Assembly (NCBI RefSeq): GCF_003545805.1
Contig: NZ_NMQR01000009.1
Location: forward strand, 62,001 to 126,000
Source of the DNA: Photorhabdus sp. CRCIA-P01
GTDB lineage: Bacteria > Pseudomonadota > Gammaproteobacteria > Enterobacterales > Enterobacteriaceae
Direction: 5' to 3'
Length of the DNA stretch: 64,000 nt
How positions within the stretch are numbered: the first letter of the stretch is position 1; each line of letters starts with the position of its first letter. The notes beneath the pieces are model-generated. The model did no database searches. It was not told the DNA's origin and was given only the letters and a program-made list of their open reading frames with translations. Both the position numbers and the translations under genes were made by a program. Positions 39,896 through 50,606 of this stretch are shown here, piece by piece.

Positions 39896-41149
39896 ATGTT
39901 AAAGCGTGAAATGAATATTGCTAATTATGATCCCGAACTATGGCAGGCGATGGAGCAAGAAGTTGTTCGTCAGGAAGAACATATCGAGTTAATTGCTTCT
40001 GAAAACTATACCAGCCCAAGAGTTATGCAGGCACAGGGCTCTCAACTCACTAACAAATATGCTGAAGGTTATCCGGGTAAACGCTACTACGGTGGTTGTG
40101 AATATGTAGATGTTGTTGAACAGCTAGCTATTGATCGTGCTAAGGCACTGTTTGGTGCTGATTATGCCAACGTTCAGCCACACTCTGGTTCTCAGGCGAA
40201 TGCGGCCGTTTATATGGCTTTGCTGCAACCGGGCGATACGGTGCTGGGGATGAATTTGGCACATGGCGGCCATTTGACTCACGGCTCTCCGGTTAACTTT
40301 TCTGGTAAGTTATACAACGTTGTACCTTATGGTATCGATGAAAGCGGTAAAATCGATTATGACGATATCGCGGTACAAGCTCAAAAACACCAGCCAAAAA
40401 TGATTATCGGCGGTTTCTCGGCTTATTCTGGTGTGGTTGATTGGGCAAAGATGCGTGAAATTGCAGACAGCATTGGTGCTTATCTGTTCGTTGATATGGC
40501 ACACGTTGCTGGCCTAATCGCTGCGGGGGTATACCCTAACCCGGTTCCTCATGCTCACATCGTCACTACCACGACGCATAAAACACTGGCGGGTCCACGT
40601 GGTGGTTTGATCCTGGCGAAAGGTGGCGACGAAGAGTTGTATAAAAAACTGAACTCTTCTGTATTCCCTGGTTGTCAGGGTGGTCCTTTGATGCATGTTA
40701 TTGCAGGCAAAGCGGTGGCATTGAAAGAAGCAATGGAACCAGAATTCAAAGCGTATCAACATCAGGTTGCTGATAACGCAAAAGCCATGGTTGAAGTGTT
40801 TTTGGCACGTGGTTACAAAGTAGTTTCTGGCGGTACAGAGAACCACCTGTTCCTGTTGGATCTGGTTGATAAAGACATCACCGGTAAAGATGCCGATGCT
40901 GCGTTGGGCCGAGCCAACATTACGGTAAATAAAAATAGCGTGCCTAATGATCCGAAAAGCCCATTTGTCACTTCTGGTGTGCGTGTTGGTACGCCGGCGA
41001 TTACCCGCCGTGGCTTTAAACAAGCAGAAGCGCGTGAATTGGCTGGCTGGATGTGCGATGTATTGGACAACATCAATGATGAAGCGACCATTGAAACAAC
41101 TAAGCAGAAAGTTCTGGCTATTTGCGCAAAATATCCGGTTTACGCATAA
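39896..41149 (+). CDS. glyA: Serine hydroxymethyltransferase
   Basis: GlyA (417 residues) interconverts serine and glycine with tetrahydrofolate. The PLP lysine is in [14 protein letters not shown] near residue 230. [13 protein letters not shown] and [18 protein letters not shown] are conserved substrate-site segments. Length equals E. coli GlyA. Confidence 0.98.
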   Translation: MLKREMNIANYDPELWQAMEQEVVRQEEHIELIASENYTSPRVMQAQGSQLTNKYAEGYPGKRYYGGCEYVDVVEQLAIDRAKALFGADYANVQPHSGSQANAAVYMALLQPGDTVLGMNLAHGGHLTHGSPVNFSGKLYNVVPYGIDESGKIDYDDIAVQAQKHQPKMIIGGFSAYSGVVDWAKMREIADSIGAYLFVDMAHVAGLIAAGVYPNPVPHAHIVTTTTHKTLAGPRGGLILAKGGDEELYKKLNSSVFPGCQGGPLMHVIAGKAVALKEAMEPEFKAYQHQVADNAKAMVEVFLARGYKVVSGGTENHLFLLDLVDKDITGKDADAALGRANITVNKNSVPNDPKSPFVTSGVRVGTPAITRRGFKQAEARELAGWMCDVLDNINDEATIETTKQKVLAICAKYPVYA

Positions 41150-41170
41150 ATTAAAATTTCAATAATTCAT

Positions 41171-41299
41171 TATATACCCAATGGATTTCAAGATGCATCG
41201 CGACGGCAAGGGAGCGAATCCCCGGGAGCATAGGGAACTATGTGACCGGGGTGAGTGAGTGCAGCCAACAAAGAGGCAACTTGAAAGATGACGGGTATA
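41171..41299 (+). repeat. ERIC element 4
   Basis: This ~129-bp ERIC copy follows glyA: ATGGATTTCAAGATGCATC, GTGACCGGGGTGAGTGAGTG, ending ACGGGTATAA. It is very similar to elements 3 and 6. Confidence 0.93.
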
Positions 41300-41465
41300 A
41301 AACCTGCTCCGGCTAACATTGTTTGCTTAAGTGAGAAATTGAAGAGTGATGTGTGGATTTTTCCTGAGAAATATCCATTTCAAGATAACTCTCAATATCT
41401 TAATTGCTTGAGTTAACTAAGTTAGTTAAGGGCGGGTTTTTTGCATTTTTTACCAGGGAGGACTA

Positions 41466-42611
41466 ATGGTTATTCGATCGACGCGCTGGCTGGCGTTAGA
41501 TTATTTCACGTATTTCTTTTCTTACGGGATATTTTTGCCTTTCTGGGCAGTCTGGCTCCAGGGTGAGGGAATAAAACCCGATATGATGGGGATTTTATTG
41601 GGTGCGGGCTTGGTTTCCCGTTTCTTGGGGAGTTTATTAATCACGCCTACCGTTAAAGATCCCGCAAAACTTATTTTTGCGTTGCGCATATCGGCATTAC
41701 TAACCTTTATTTTCGTTGTTGCCTTTACATTAGGAAATCATTGGGCGTGGCTCCTGTTCGTCATGATTGGCTTCAACCTATTTTTTTCGCCGATGATGCC
41801 ATTGAGTGATGCGCTGGCAGGAACATGGCAGAAACAATTTCCCTTTGATTACGGTAAAATACGCGTCTGGGGTTCAATTGCCTTTATTATCAGTTCAGCA
41901 TTAACCGGGGAATTAATTTCTGTCTGGGGACATCGTGCCATCCTCATCACGATATTGTTTAGCGTCTTCTCTACGTTGTTGGTGACATTACTTAGGCCCT
42001 CTATCATGCCTGTTGGTGAAACCAAATCTACCAAAATGGATGTTGTGTCATTTAAACAGTTGTTGTCTGAAAAATCGGTACGTCGATTCCTATTATGTGT
42101 GGCTTTATTGCAGGGAGCCCACGCGGGATATTACAGCTTCAGTGCGATTTACTGGGAAAAGGCAGGTTATTCCGCCTCGGTAGTCGGTTATCTCTGGTCA
42201 TTGGGCGTAGTGGCTGAAGTGATTATTTTTACTTTGAGTAATAAATTATTTCGGCGCTGGAGTGCCCGTAATCTTCTGTTGCTTTCTGGTATATGTGGTG
42301 TTGTTCGTTGGGGATTGATGGGAACATTCACTTCATTACCGGTGTTGATTATCGTTCAAATCTTGCATTGTGGTACGTTCACTGTCTGCCATTTGGCAGC
42401 GATGCGTTTTATCGGTGCGAGAAAGGAAGGGGAAATTGTGCGTTTGCAAGCGGCCTATTCCGCACTGGCAATGGGGGGCGGTATCGCTGTCATGACGGTA
42501 ATTGCCGGATTTATGTATGATTATCTTCACAGTGGAATTTTCTGGATGATGGCCTTAGTTGCTTTTCCTGCTATCTTCTTGCGACCACAGGTTAAAGCTC
42601 ATAATTATTAA
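41466..42611 (+). CDS. hcaT: MFS transporter of the HcaT (3-phenylpropionate) family
   Basis: This 381-residue major facilitator protein has about 12 hydrophobic segments. It resembles HcaT/phenylpropionate:H+ symporters (DYFTYFFSYGIFLPFW, FFSPMMPLSDALAGTW, WGSIAFI). hcaT lies in the glyA-suhB interval in E. coli too, supporting the name. The substrate is inferred; no hca degradation genes are present here. A strong ribosome site (GGGAGG) precedes the ATG. Confidence 0.82.
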   Translation: MVIRSTRWLALDYFTYFFSYGIFLPFWAVWLQGEGIKPDMMGILLGAGLVSRFLGSLLITPTVKDPAKLIFALRISALLTFIFVVAFTLGNHWAWLLFVMIGFNLFFSPMMPLSDALAGTWQKQFPFDYGKIRVWGSIAFIISSALTGELISVWGHRAILITILFSVFSTLLVTLLRPSIMPVGETKSTKMDVVSFKQLLSEKSVRRFLLCVALLQGAHAGYYSFSAIYWEKAGYSASVVGYLWSLGVVAEVIIFTLSNKLFRRWSARNLLLLSGICGVVRWGLMGTFTSLPVLIIVQILHCGTFTVCHLAAMRFIGARKEGEIVRLQAAYSALAMGGGIAVMTVIAGFMYDYLHSGIFWMMALVAFPAIFLRPQVKAHNY

Positions 42612-42620
42612 CAATATAAA

Positions 42621-42655
42621 TTTAGTTTCTTACAATATTTTTGTAAGAAACTAAA
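42621..42655. terminator. Hairpin between hcaT and treR
   Basis: TTTAGTTTCTTACAA and TTGTAAGAAACTAAA form a perfect 15-bp stem with a TATTT loop, 9 nt after the hcaT stop. It is probably a terminator, though no long T run follows. Confidence 0.6.
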
Positions 42656-42683
42656 GACCTCAATAATATTTTTATGAGATATT

Positions 42684-43631
42684 ATGTCGAATAAATTAAC
42701 AATAAAAGATATCGCCCGCTTGGCTAATGTCGGTAAATCAACAGTCTCGCGGGTATTAAACAATGAAAATAGTGTAAGCCCACAAGTACGTCAAAGAGTT
42801 GAAGCGATTATCCAACAAAATAATTTTATTCCGTCTAAATCAGCAAGAGCGATGCGAGTAAAGAGTGACAAAATCATTGCCTTAATTGTGTCACGTCTGG
42901 GATCTTTTTCAGAGAATTTATCGATAAGTACCATGTTACCCCTGTTTTACCAGCGTGGTTACGACCCCATTATTATGGAAAGCAATTTTGATCCACAGCT
43001 TTTACAGGAACATCTACGTCAGTTGGCATTACGTCATGCAGATGGCATTATTTTGTTCGGTTTTACTGGATTGTCAGAAGAGTCCCTTTTCCCTTGGCGG
43101 GACAAAATAGTGGTATTTGCCCGTGAATATACGGGTTTTTCTTCTGTATGTTATGACGATATTGGTGCTGTCCGTTTATTGATGAATGAATTCTATCGGC
43201 GGGGGCACAGAGATATTAGTTTTCTTGGCGTAGATGATTGTGATACCACGACAGGTTTTCTGCGCCATCAATCCTATCTAGCTTGTTGTGAACAGCAAGA
43301 TTTGCGCCCACTTTCTGTTCAATGTGATTTAAGCTATCAGAGTGGGTTTCAGCATGTTAATAAGGTATTGAGAGAGAAAACAACAGCTTTAATCTGTGCA
43401 ACCGATAGTTTGGCGTTAGGTGCATATAAATATTTGCAGCAAAATAATCGGGAAGATATACAAATAGGTAGCATTGGTAATACGCCTTTATTGAATTTTT
43501 TATACCCTAACACGCTTTCTATTGATTTGGGTTATAGTGAGGCAGGTAAATATGCGGCTGGTCAATTAATTGCTCAAATAAATCGCCAATACCCCAAACA
43601 ACAAGTAATCATTCCGAGTAAGTTGGCTTAA
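42684..43631 (+). CDS. treR: Trehalose operon repressor TreR
   Basis: This 315-residue LacI-family repressor has an N-terminal helix-turn-helix (IKDIARLANVGKSTVSRVLN) and a periplasmic-binding-like effector domain. It matches TreR, which senses trehalose-6-phosphate. It lies directly upstream of treB, with a palindromic operator between them. Confidence 0.93.
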   Translation: MSNKLTIKDIARLANVGKSTVSRVLNNENSVSPQVRQRVEAIIQQNNFIPSKSARAMRVKSDKIIALIVSRLGSFSENLSISTMLPLFYQRGYDPIIMESNFDPQLLQEHLRQLALRHADGIILFGFTGLSEESLFPWRDKIVVFAREYTGFSSVCYDDIGAVRLLMNEFYRRGHRDISFLGVDDCDTTTGFLRHQSYLACCEQQDLRPLSVQCDLSYQSGFQHVNKVLREKTTALICATDSLALGAYKYLQQNNREDIQIGSIGNTPLLNFLYPNTLSIDLGYSEAGKYAAGQLIAQINRQYPKQQVIIPSKLA

Positions 43632-43675
43632 AAATAAGAAATATTTCCGTCTCAATGTGATCTTCAACCCACTTT

Positions 43676-43689
43676 TGGGAACGTTCCCA
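43676..43689. promoter_or_regulatory. TreR-type operator upstream of treB
   Basis: TGGGAACGTTCCCA is a perfect 14-bp palindrome of the LacI-family type, about 90 bp before treB and after treR. Binding by TreR is inferred from position and form. Confidence 0.65.
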
Positions 43690-43779
43690 TGACAAGCATA
43701 ACCAAATGATATTAGGATGAAATTAGTTTACTAAGCATGCTAATTAGTAATTGATACTAACTTATGATGACTGGCTATT

Positions 43780-45201
43780 ATGAAAAATAAAATAAATTCT
43801 AAAGATATAGAAAAACTAATTACATTAATCGGTGGTTGTGAAAATATAGCCAGTGTAACTCATTGCATTACCCGATTGAGGTTTATATTAGTTGAACCAG
43901 TTAAAGCCAAACCGGATGAGATAAAGAATTTACCGATGGTTAAAGGCTGTTTTACCAATGCAGGGCAATTCCAGGTAGTGATAGGTACCAATGTTGGTGA
44001 TTATTATCAGGTTTTAAATCGTTATCTTGGTCAATCTGAATTGAATAAAAAAGATAAACAACAGGTTGAGAAAAAAAATATGAAATGGCAAGAGCGTTTC
44101 ATTTCTAAGTTTGCGGAAATATTTTTTCCTCTCTTACCGGCATTAATTAGCGGCGGGCTTATTCTAGGTTTCCGTAACATTATTGGTGATATTCCTTTTA
44201 GTGAAGGTAAAACCTTAGCTCAAATATATCCTATTTGGAAAACAATATATGATTTTTTATGGCTACTAGGAGAAGCAATATTCTTCTATCTGCCAGTGGG
44301 TATTTGTTGGTCGGCGGTTAGGATGATGGGTGGAACACCGATATTAGGCATTATATTGGGAATAACACTGGTCTCTCCGCAATTAATGAGCGCTTATCTC
44401 TTAGGGCAACAAATTCCTGATATATGGAATTTTGGCCTGTTCACGATTGGAAAAGTGGGTTATCAGGCGCAGGTTATTCCGTCACTTTTGGCGGGTATTA
44501 CTTTGGGGTGGATTGAAGTTCAGTTAAAACGGGTGGTTCCTAGTTATCTCTATTTAGTGATTGTTCCGGTAGTCTCGTTAATATTGGCAACCTTTTTAGC
44601 ACATAGCCTTATTGGGCCATTTGGTCGGTTACTTGGTGATGGGGTAGCTTGGGTTGTTAAAGCGTTGATGACCGGAAGTTTTGCTCCTATTGGCGCTGCT
44701 TTATTTGGATTCTTTTACGCGCCGTTGGTGATTACCGGTATACATCAGACCACATTAGCCATAGATATGCAGATGGTTCAAAGTATAGGTGGAACACCGA
44801 TCTGGCCTATTATTGCATTATCTAATATTGCTCAGGGATCGGCGGTTGTTGGTATTATTTTAGTCAGTAAGAAGCATAATGAACGTGAATTATCCGTGCC
44901 TGCGGCTATCTCCGCCTATTTAGGCGTCACTGAGCCGGCAATGTACGGTATTAACATTAAATATCGATTCCCTATGTTCTGTGCCATGATTGGTTCCGGT
45001 TTAGCTGGGTTGATTTGTGGGTTGAGTGGTGTATTGGCAAACGGTATTGGTGTGGGTGGTCTGCCAGGTATTCTTTCGATTAAACCGCAATTTTGGCTAA
45101 TTTACGCATTAGCTATGCTTGTCGCCATCATTGTTCCGTTGATTCTCACGACCGTTGTTTATCGAAAGAAGAATATGACTGGTATGCTAGCTGTTGAATA
45201 A
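43780..45201 (+). CDS. treB: PTS trehalose-specific EIIBC component
   Basis: TreB (473 residues) imports and phosphorylates trehalose. The EIIB phosphorylation site Cys29 is in SVTHCITRLRF, and the EIIC domain has about ten membrane segments with GVTEPAMYGINIKYRFPM. It lacks its own EIIA, as expected for this family, which uses the glucose EIIA. It is followed by treC. Confidence 0.95.
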   Translation: MKNKINSKDIEKLITLIGGCENIASVTHCITRLRFILVEPVKAKPDEIKNLPMVKGCFTNAGQFQVVIGTNVGDYYQVLNRYLGQSELNKKDKQQVEKKNMKWQERFISKFAEIFFPLLPALISGGLILGFRNIIGDIPFSEGKTLAQIYPIWKTIYDFLWLLGEAIFFYLPVGICWSAVRMMGGTPILGIILGITLVSPQLMSAYLLGQQIPDIWNFGLFTIGKVGYQAQVIPSLLAGITLGWIEVQLKRVVPSYLYLVIVPVVSLILATFLAHSLIGPFGRLLGDGVAWVVKALMTGSFAPIGAALFGFFYAPLVITGIHQTTLAIDMQMVQSIGGTPIWPIIALSNIAQGSAVVGIILVSKKHNERELSVPAAISAYLGVTEPAMYGINIKYRFPMFCAMIGSGLAGLICGLSGVLANGIGVGGLPGILSIKPQFWLIYALAMLVAIIVPLILTTVVYRKKNMTGMLAVE

Positions 45202-45285
45202 TGTTGTTAAATCTTCACAAATGACAGATATAAAAATAACCATTTGGTTATTCAATTCAGGAAATATATTGATAAGGTGTTTTTG

Positions 45286-46947
45286 ATGGACAAAATCATT
45301 CCATGGTGGTTACAAGGTGTCATCTATCAGATATATCCTAAGAGTTTCCAGGATACTACGGGTAGCGGAACAGGCGATCTTAATGGCATTACTTATCGGC
45401 TTGATTATTTGAAGAAACTGGGCGTGGATGCTATTTGGGTGACGCCTTTTTACTGCTCACCACAGGTAGATAACGGTTATGATGTCGCTGATTATTATGC
45501 GATTGACCCGGCTTACGGCTCAAAGGATGATTTTAAGCGTTTGGTTGATGAGGCACATCAACGTGATATCCGTGTTATCGTGGATATTGTTTTCAACCAT
45601 ACCTCGACTCAACATCCTTGGTTTAAACAAGCGCAGGATATTGATAGTCCTTATCGGCAATATTACATTTGGCGAGATGGGGTACCGGGGACACCTCCCA
45701 ATAATTGGGTGTCGAAATTTGGCGGTAATGCTTGGGCGTGGCATGAAGCAAGCAAACAGTATTATTTGCACCTGTTTGCTGTTGAACAGGCCGATCTAAA
45801 CTGGGAACATGAGCCAGTACGGGCTGAAATGAAAAAGATTTGTGAATTCTGGGCTGGCCTTGGTGTTGATGGCTTCCGTCTGGATGTCATTAACTTGGTT
45901 TCTAAGCAGCAAGATTTTCCTGAATCAACTCAGGGGGATGGGCGTCAGTTCTACACCGATGGCCCGCGTATTCATGAATTTCTGCAAGAAATGAACAGAG
46001 AAGTATTCCAGCCTGCCGGTGTGATGACGGTCGGGGAAATGTCTTCTACTTCACTGGAACATTGTCAGCGTTATTCTTCATTGGATGGCGAAGAGTTGTC
46101 GATGGTTTTTGCTTTTCATCACTTAAAAGTCGATTACCCCAATGGTGAAAAATGGGTTGCAGCGCCGCCCGATTTTATTGAATTGAAGAAAATTTTTGCC
46201 AAGTGGCAACAAGGCATGCACGAGCGGGCATGGAATGCGCTGTTCTGGTGTAATCACGATCAACCCCGTATTGTTTCACGCTTTGGCGGTGAAGGTGCTT
46301 GGCGGGTGCCGTCCGCTAAAATGTTGGCAATGGTACTGCATGGTATGCAGGGAACCCCTTATATCTATCAAGGGGAAGAGCTGGGAATGACTAACCCTCG
46401 CTTTTCTCACATTGAAGCGTACCGGGATATAGAAAGTTTAAATATTTATCAAGAGAAGATTGAGCAGGGTAATAATAAACAGCAAATCTTATCGGTCCTG
46501 GCGAAGAAATCTCGTGATAATGGGCGAACTCCAATGCAGTGGGATACGACGGCTAATGCAGGGTTTACTCAAGGGGAGCCGTGGATAGCGCTGAATAGTG
46601 ATTATCAGGATGTGAATGCTGAAAACGCTATGCAGGATGATGATTCAGTTTTTCATTGTTATGCACGCTTAATCAAGCTGCGTAAGGAATATCCTGTATT
46701 GACTTATGGCAGCTATGAAGACTTATTACCGTCTCATCCTTCTCTTTGGTGCTATGTGCGTCGTTGGGAAAATCAGACGTTGTTGGTTATTGCCAATCTC
46801 AGTGTTGAAGTGCGGGAATGGTCGCTGGACGCTTCTTTATCCGATTGCTCATGGGTTAAATTGATGGGGAACTATTCTGAAAACCATTTACCTGCAAAAG
46901 ATATGCAGCTACAGCCTTATGAAGCCGTTTACTGGTTAGCGGAGTAA
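45286..46947 (+). CDS. treC: Trehalose-6-phosphate hydrolase
   Basis: TreC (553 residues) is a GH13 enzyme splitting trehalose-6-phosphate into glucose and glucose-6-phosphate. Catalytic motifs are DGFRLDVINLV (nucleophile Asp), TVGEMSS (acid/base Glu) and CNHDQPR. The start MDKIIPWWLQGVIYQIYPKS was chosen by alignment; an ATG at 45244 has no ribosome site. It completes the treR-treB-treC cluster. Confidence 0.95.
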   Translation: MDKIIPWWLQGVIYQIYPKSFQDTTGSGTGDLNGITYRLDYLKKLGVDAIWVTPFYCSPQVDNGYDVADYYAIDPAYGSKDDFKRLVDEAHQRDIRVIVDIVFNHTSTQHPWFKQAQDIDSPYRQYYIWRDGVPGTPPNNWVSKFGGNAWAWHEASKQYYLHLFAVEQADLNWEHEPVRAEMKKICEFWAGLGVDGFRLDVINLVSKQQDFPESTQGDGRQFYTDGPRIHEFLQEMNREVFQPAGVMTVGEMSSTSLEHCQRYSSLDGEELSMVFAFHHLKVDYPNGEKWVAAPPDFIELKKIFAKWQQGMHERAWNALFWCNHDQPRIVSRFGGEGAWRVPSAKMLAMVLHGMQGTPYIYQGEELGMTNPRFSHIEAYRDIESLNIYQEKIEQGNNKQQILSVLAKKSRDNGRTPMQWDTTANAGFTQGEPWIALNSDYQDVNAENAMQDDDSVFHCYARLIKLRKEYPVLTYGSYEDLLPSHPSLWCYVRRWENQTLLVIANLSVEVREWSLDASLSDCSWVKLMGNYSENHLPAKDMQLQPYEAVYWLAE

Positions 46948-47008
46948 CAATTTATTGGTTAACGAAGTAACAATGGTCTTTGTTGTTAAATGAATTGTAG
47001 GAGCGGAG

Positions 47009-47034
47009 GGTAGACCGCATTTTTGCAGTCTACC
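47009..47034. terminator. Hairpin between convergent treC and suhB
   Basis: GGTAGAC and GTCTACC form a stem (extendable by GC with one mismatch) around ATTTTTGC between the convergent treC and suhB genes. It may serve both directions. Confidence 0.5.
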
Positions 47035-47074
47035 TGATTACCGTCTTGCCATTCTTATTTAAAATTAACTGGAA

Positions 47075-47878
47075 TTAACGTTTCAACGCTTCTGATAATT
47101 CATCACGCATTTCAGCCAGAATATCTTTAACAACGCGTGGATTACCTGCAACAATGTTGCCAGAATGAATATAATTATGACCGCCAACGAAATCAGTTAC
47201 GATACCGCCAGATTCACGAACTAACAGTTCGCCACCCATGAAATCCCACGGTTTTAGGCCAATTTCAAAGAAACCATCTACCCGGCCAGCCGCAACATAA
47301 GCCAGATCCAGAGCAGCCGAACCTGTACGACGGAAATCAGCACAACTAACAAATAATTTACTCAAAATATTAATAAAAACAGTGGAATGATGTTTTGCTT
47401 TGAATGGGAAACCTGTTGCCAGAATAGTACCATCCAGATCACGGGCATTGGTGCCACGCAGACGGTAGCCATTTAACTGTGCCCCTTGACCACGGGTTGA
47501 GGTGAAAAGCTCATTACGCATTGGATCATAAACAACCGCAACTTCAGTACGGCCTTTAATGCGTACTGCAATAGAAACGGCGAAGTGAGGGAGGCGTTTG
47601 ATAAAGTTAGTCGTGCCATCCAGTGGATCGATTACCCATTGAATATCAGTATCTTCTCCTAACAACTCGCCACTCTCTTCGGTAATAATCGAGTGTTTGG
47701 GATAAGATTTGCGAATAACGTCGATAATGAGCGCTTCCGCGGCTTTGTCAACGTTGGTAACAAAGTCGTTATTGCCTTTTTGGCTAGCTTCAACCGCATC
47801 GGGAGTTTCATAATTTTTGGCAATTAGGTTGCCGGCTTTACGCGCTGCGCGTATGGCGATAGTCAGCATTGGATGCAT
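47075..47878 (-). CDS. suhB: Inositol-1-monophosphatase family protein SuhB
   Basis: SuhB (267 residues) is a Mg-dependent inositol monophosphatase that also acts in rRNA transcription antitermination in E. coli. Metal-site motifs are TEESGE, WVIDPLDGTTNF and PWDFMGGELLVRESGG. It is divergent from trmJ, as in E. coli. Length equals the E. coli protein. Confidence 0.96.
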   Translation of the reverse strand: MHPMLTIAIRAARKAGNLIAKNYETPDAVEASQKGNNDFVTNVDKAAEALIIDVIRKSYPKHSIITEESGELLGEDTDIQWVIDPLDGTTNFIKRLPHFAVSIAVRIKGRTEVAVVYDPMRNELFTSTRGQGAQLNGYRLRGTNARDLDGTILATGFPFKAKHHSTVFINILSKLFVSCADFRRTGSAALDLAYVAAGRVDGFFEIGLKPWDFMGGELLVRESGGIVTDFVGGHNYIHSGNIVAGNPRVVKDILAEMRDELSEALKR

Positions 47879-48011
47879 GGGATATCTTCCACCAGGATGT
47901 TAAAGAACGGGTAATTAATCGGCGCATAGTATAGCAGTAATTCGGAAAAATGACTAATGCTGTGTTAAGATATTTGGCTCTTATAACCATCCAGACTATT
48001 CAGAAGTTGTC

Positions 48012-48737
48012 ATGTTAGAAAATATCCGCATTATCCTGGTTGAAACTTCCCACACCGGAAATATGGGGTCAACCGCCCGGGCAATGAAAACCATGGGATT
48101 AACCAATCTTTATCTAGTTAATCCTTTGGTTCAGCCAGACTCTCATGCGATTGCACTTTCTGCGGGTGCTAGCGATGTTATTGGTAATGCGACGATTGTC
48201 GATAGTTTGGATAAAGCGCTGGCGGGTTGCGGTTTGGTGATTGGTACCAGCGCCCGTTCAAGAACGTTATCATGGCCGGTGGTCGAACCTCGTGAATGTG
48301 GTGAGCGTAGTGTTCAGGAGGCTGCACATGCGCCAGTTGCCATTGTTTTTGGCCGTGAGCGGGTAGGGTTGATCAATGAAGAATTGCAGAAGTGCCATTA
48401 TCATCTGAATATTCCAACTAATCCGGAGTACGGTTCATTAAATCTGGCAATGGCGGTTCAGCTTGTCAGTTATGAAATCCGTATGGCCTATTTGGCGCGT
48501 CAGGATAAAACCGAGCAAAAAAACGATGAAGTGGAATATCCATTAGCTGATGATATGGAACGCTTTTATCATCATTTTGAACGTGTATTAAATGATTCAG
48601 GTTTTATTCGAAAAGCGCACCCAGGCCAAATAATGAATAGATTAAGGCGGCTTTTTACCCGTGCCCGGCCTGAGATGCAGGAACTGAATATTCTGCGTGG
48701 CATCCTGTCCTCCGTTGAAAAATGGGCGAAGAAATAG
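48012..48737 (+). CDS. trmJ: tRNA (Cm32/Um32) methyltransferase TrmJ
   Basis: TrmJ (241 residues) is a SPOUT-class enzyme that 2'-O-methylates tRNA position 32. The motifs [30 protein letters not shown] and [20 protein letters not shown] form the knotted SAM site. It lies upstream of iscR, with IscR sites in between. Confidence 0.95.
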   Translation: MLENIRIILVETSHTGNMGSTARAMKTMGLTNLYLVNPLVQPDSHAIALSAGASDVIGNATIVDSLDKALAGCGLVIGTSARSRTLSWPVVEPRECGERSVQEAAHAPVAIVFGRERVGLINEELQKCHYHLNIPTNPEYGSLNLAMAVQLVSYEIRMAYLARQDKTEQKNDEVEYPLADDMERFYHHFERVLNDSGFIRKAHPGQIMNRLRRLFTRARPEMQELNILRGILSSVEKWAKK

Positions 48738-48783
48738 TTGAGTAAATTACTAGGTTAAATAGTTGACTAAAATACTCAGGAAT
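48734..48783. promoter_or_regulatory. Two tandem type-1 IscR sites
   Basis: ATAGTTGACT-AAAA-TACTCAGGAAT (48759-48783) matches the type-1 IscR consensus ATASYYGACTRWWWYAGTCRRSTAT at about 23 of 25 positions. A weaker copy lies directly upstream (48734-48758). E. coli iscR also has two such sites, used for Fe-S-dependent autorepression. Confidence 0.75.
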
Positions 48784-48823
48784 GACACAATTTATTCATA
48801 TTTCACCACGGGGTAATTCATTT

Positions 48824-49318
48824 ATGAGATTGACATCTAAAGGGCGTTATGCGGTAACTGCCATGCTTGATGTGGCGTTACACTCACAAGAAGGTCCGGT
48901 ACCATTGGCCGACATTTCTGAACGTCAGGGTATTTCCCTCTCCTATCTTGAACAGTTATTTTCTCGCTTGCGCAAAAATGGTCTGGTTTCAAGTGTCCGT
49001 GGTCCGGGTGGCGGTTACTTGTTGGGTAAAGATGCCAGTGAAATTGTTGTTGCCGAAGTGATTTTCGCAGTTGATGAATCAGTAGATGCTACCCGTTGTC
49101 AGGGTAGAGAAGGGTGTCAGAGCGGTGATCGCTGTCTGACTCATGCTTTATGGCGCGATTTAAGTGATCGTATTACCGGTTTCCTGAGCGGTATCAGTTT
49201 AGAAGAATTAGTCAATAACCAAGAAGTATTGGACGTTGCTGGTCGCCAGGATAACGATAAACGCCGTGCACCTAACGGCAGAGCACAAGAAACAATTAAT
49301 GTCAATCTGCGCCCATAA
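48824..49318 (+). CDS. iscR: Fe-S cluster assembly transcription factor IscR
   Basis: IscR (164 residues) is an Rrf2-family regulator. The start [20 protein letters not shown] is the family start; an ATG at 48782 overlaps an IscR site and was rejected. The [2Fe-2S] Cys cluster is in [17 protein letters not shown]. It heads iscRSUA-hscBA-fdx-iscX. Confidence 0.97.
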   Translation: MRLTSKGRYAVTAMLDVALHSQEGPVPLADISERQGISLSYLEQLFSRLRKNGLVSSVRGPGGGYLLGKDASEIVVAEVIFAVDESVDATRCQGREGCQSGDRCLTHALWRDLSDRITGFLSGISLEELVNNQEVLDVAGRQDNDKRRAPNGRAQETINVNLRP

Positions 49319-49367
49319 GCAGAACTTGTGATGAATTGAAGTATTAGAAGTAGGGAGTATGTGAGCA

Positions 49368-50582
49368 ATGAAATTACCAATTTATTTAGATTACTCAGCA
49401 ACGACACCGGTTGATCCGCGTGTTGCTGAAAAGATGATGAACTATCTGACCAGGGACGGGATATTTGGTAACCCCGCTTCTCGTTCACATCGTTTTGGCT
49501 GGCAGGCTGAAGAAGCGGTTGATATTGCCCGTAATCAGATTGCTGATTTAGTGGGTGCGGATCCGCGTGAAATTGTTTTTACTTCTGGCGCAACGGAATC
49601 TGACAACCTTGCCATTAAAGGGGCGGCTAATTTTTACCAGAAAAAGGGCAAGCACATCATCACCAGCAAAACCGAGCATAAAGCGGTGCTGGATACTTGC
49701 CGTCAATTGGAACGTGAAGGATTTGAAGTCACTTATTTGGCACCTCAGAGCAACGGGTTGATTGATTTAAATGATCTGGAAGCCGCGGTGCGTGATGACA
49801 CTATTCTGATTTCTATCATGCATGTTAACAATGAAATTGGTGTGGTACAGGATATTGCCGCTATCGGCGAAATGTGTCGCGGTCGCGGTATCGTTTTCCA
49901 TGTTGATGCTACTCAGAGCGTAGGCAAGCTGCCAATTGACTTAACCAAATTGAAAGTCGATCTGATGTCTTTCTCGGCCCATAAGATTTATGGGCCGATG
50001 GGGATTGGCGCGCTGTACGTTCGCCGTAAACCACGCATTCGTATTGAGGCACAACAACATGGTGGCGGTCATGAACGTGGAATGCGTTCTGGTACTTTGC
50101 CTGTTCATCAGATTGTGGGTATGGGTGAAGCTTACCGTATTGCCAAGCAGGAAATGGAGAGTGAATCTCAGCGTCTGCGTGGTCTGCGGTTGCGCCTGTG
50201 GCAGGGTATCAAAGATATCGAAGAGGTCTTCCTTAACGGAGATTTAGAGCACGGTGCGCCGCATATTCTGAATGTCAGCTTCAACTATGTTGAAGGTGAA
50301 TCACTGATGATGTCATTAAAAGATCTGGCGGTTTCTTCGGGTTCCGCATGTACTTCCGCCAGCTTGGAGCCTTCCTACGTATTGCGTGCGTTGGGGATGA
50401 ATGACGAACTGGCTCACAGCTCTATCCGTTTCTCTTTAGGGCGCTTTACGACAGAAGAAGAGATCGACTATGCCATTGAACTGATTCACAAATCTATTGG
50501 CCGCCTGCGTGAACTTTCTCCACTGTGGGAAATGTTTAGACAAGGTGTGGATCTAAATAGTATCGAATGGTCTCATCATTAA
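49368..50582 (+). CDS. iscS: Cysteine desulfurase IscS
   Basis: IscS (404 residues) supplies sulfur from cysteine for Fe-S clusters and thiolation. The PLP lysine is in [11 protein letters not shown] and the catalytic Cys in [20 protein letters not shown]. It starts 49 nt after iscR. Length equals E. coli IscS. Confidence 0.98.
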   Translation: MKLPIYLDYSATTPVDPRVAEKMMNYLTRDGIFGNPASRSHRFGWQAEEAVDIARNQIADLVGADPREIVFTSGATESDNLAIKGAANFYQKKGKHIITSKTEHKAVLDTCRQLEREGFEVTYLAPQSNGLIDLNDLEAAVRDDTILISIMHVNNEIGVVQDIAAIGEMCRGRGIVFHVDATQSVGKLPIDLTKLKVDLMSFSAHKIYGPMGIGALYVRRKPRIRIEAQQHGGGHERGMRSGTLPVHQIVGMGEAYRIAKQEMESESQRLRGLRLRLWQGIKDIEEVFLNGDLEHGAPHILNVSFNYVEGESLMMSLKDLAVSSGSACTSASLEPSYVLRALGMNDELAHSSIRFSLGRFTTEEEIDYAIELIHKSIGRLRELSPLWEMFRQGVDLNSIEWSHH

Positions 50583-50606
50583 TCAGACGGTTTCAGGAGT
50601 AATAAC

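Noticed and set aside
40514..41023. 169-codon antisense ORF in glyA
   Set aside because: It is fully contained in glyA, with no ribosome site or recognisable family.
48782..49318. Longer iscR start at 48782
   Set aside because: It would place the start codon inside the IscR binding site and add 14 residues absent from the family.
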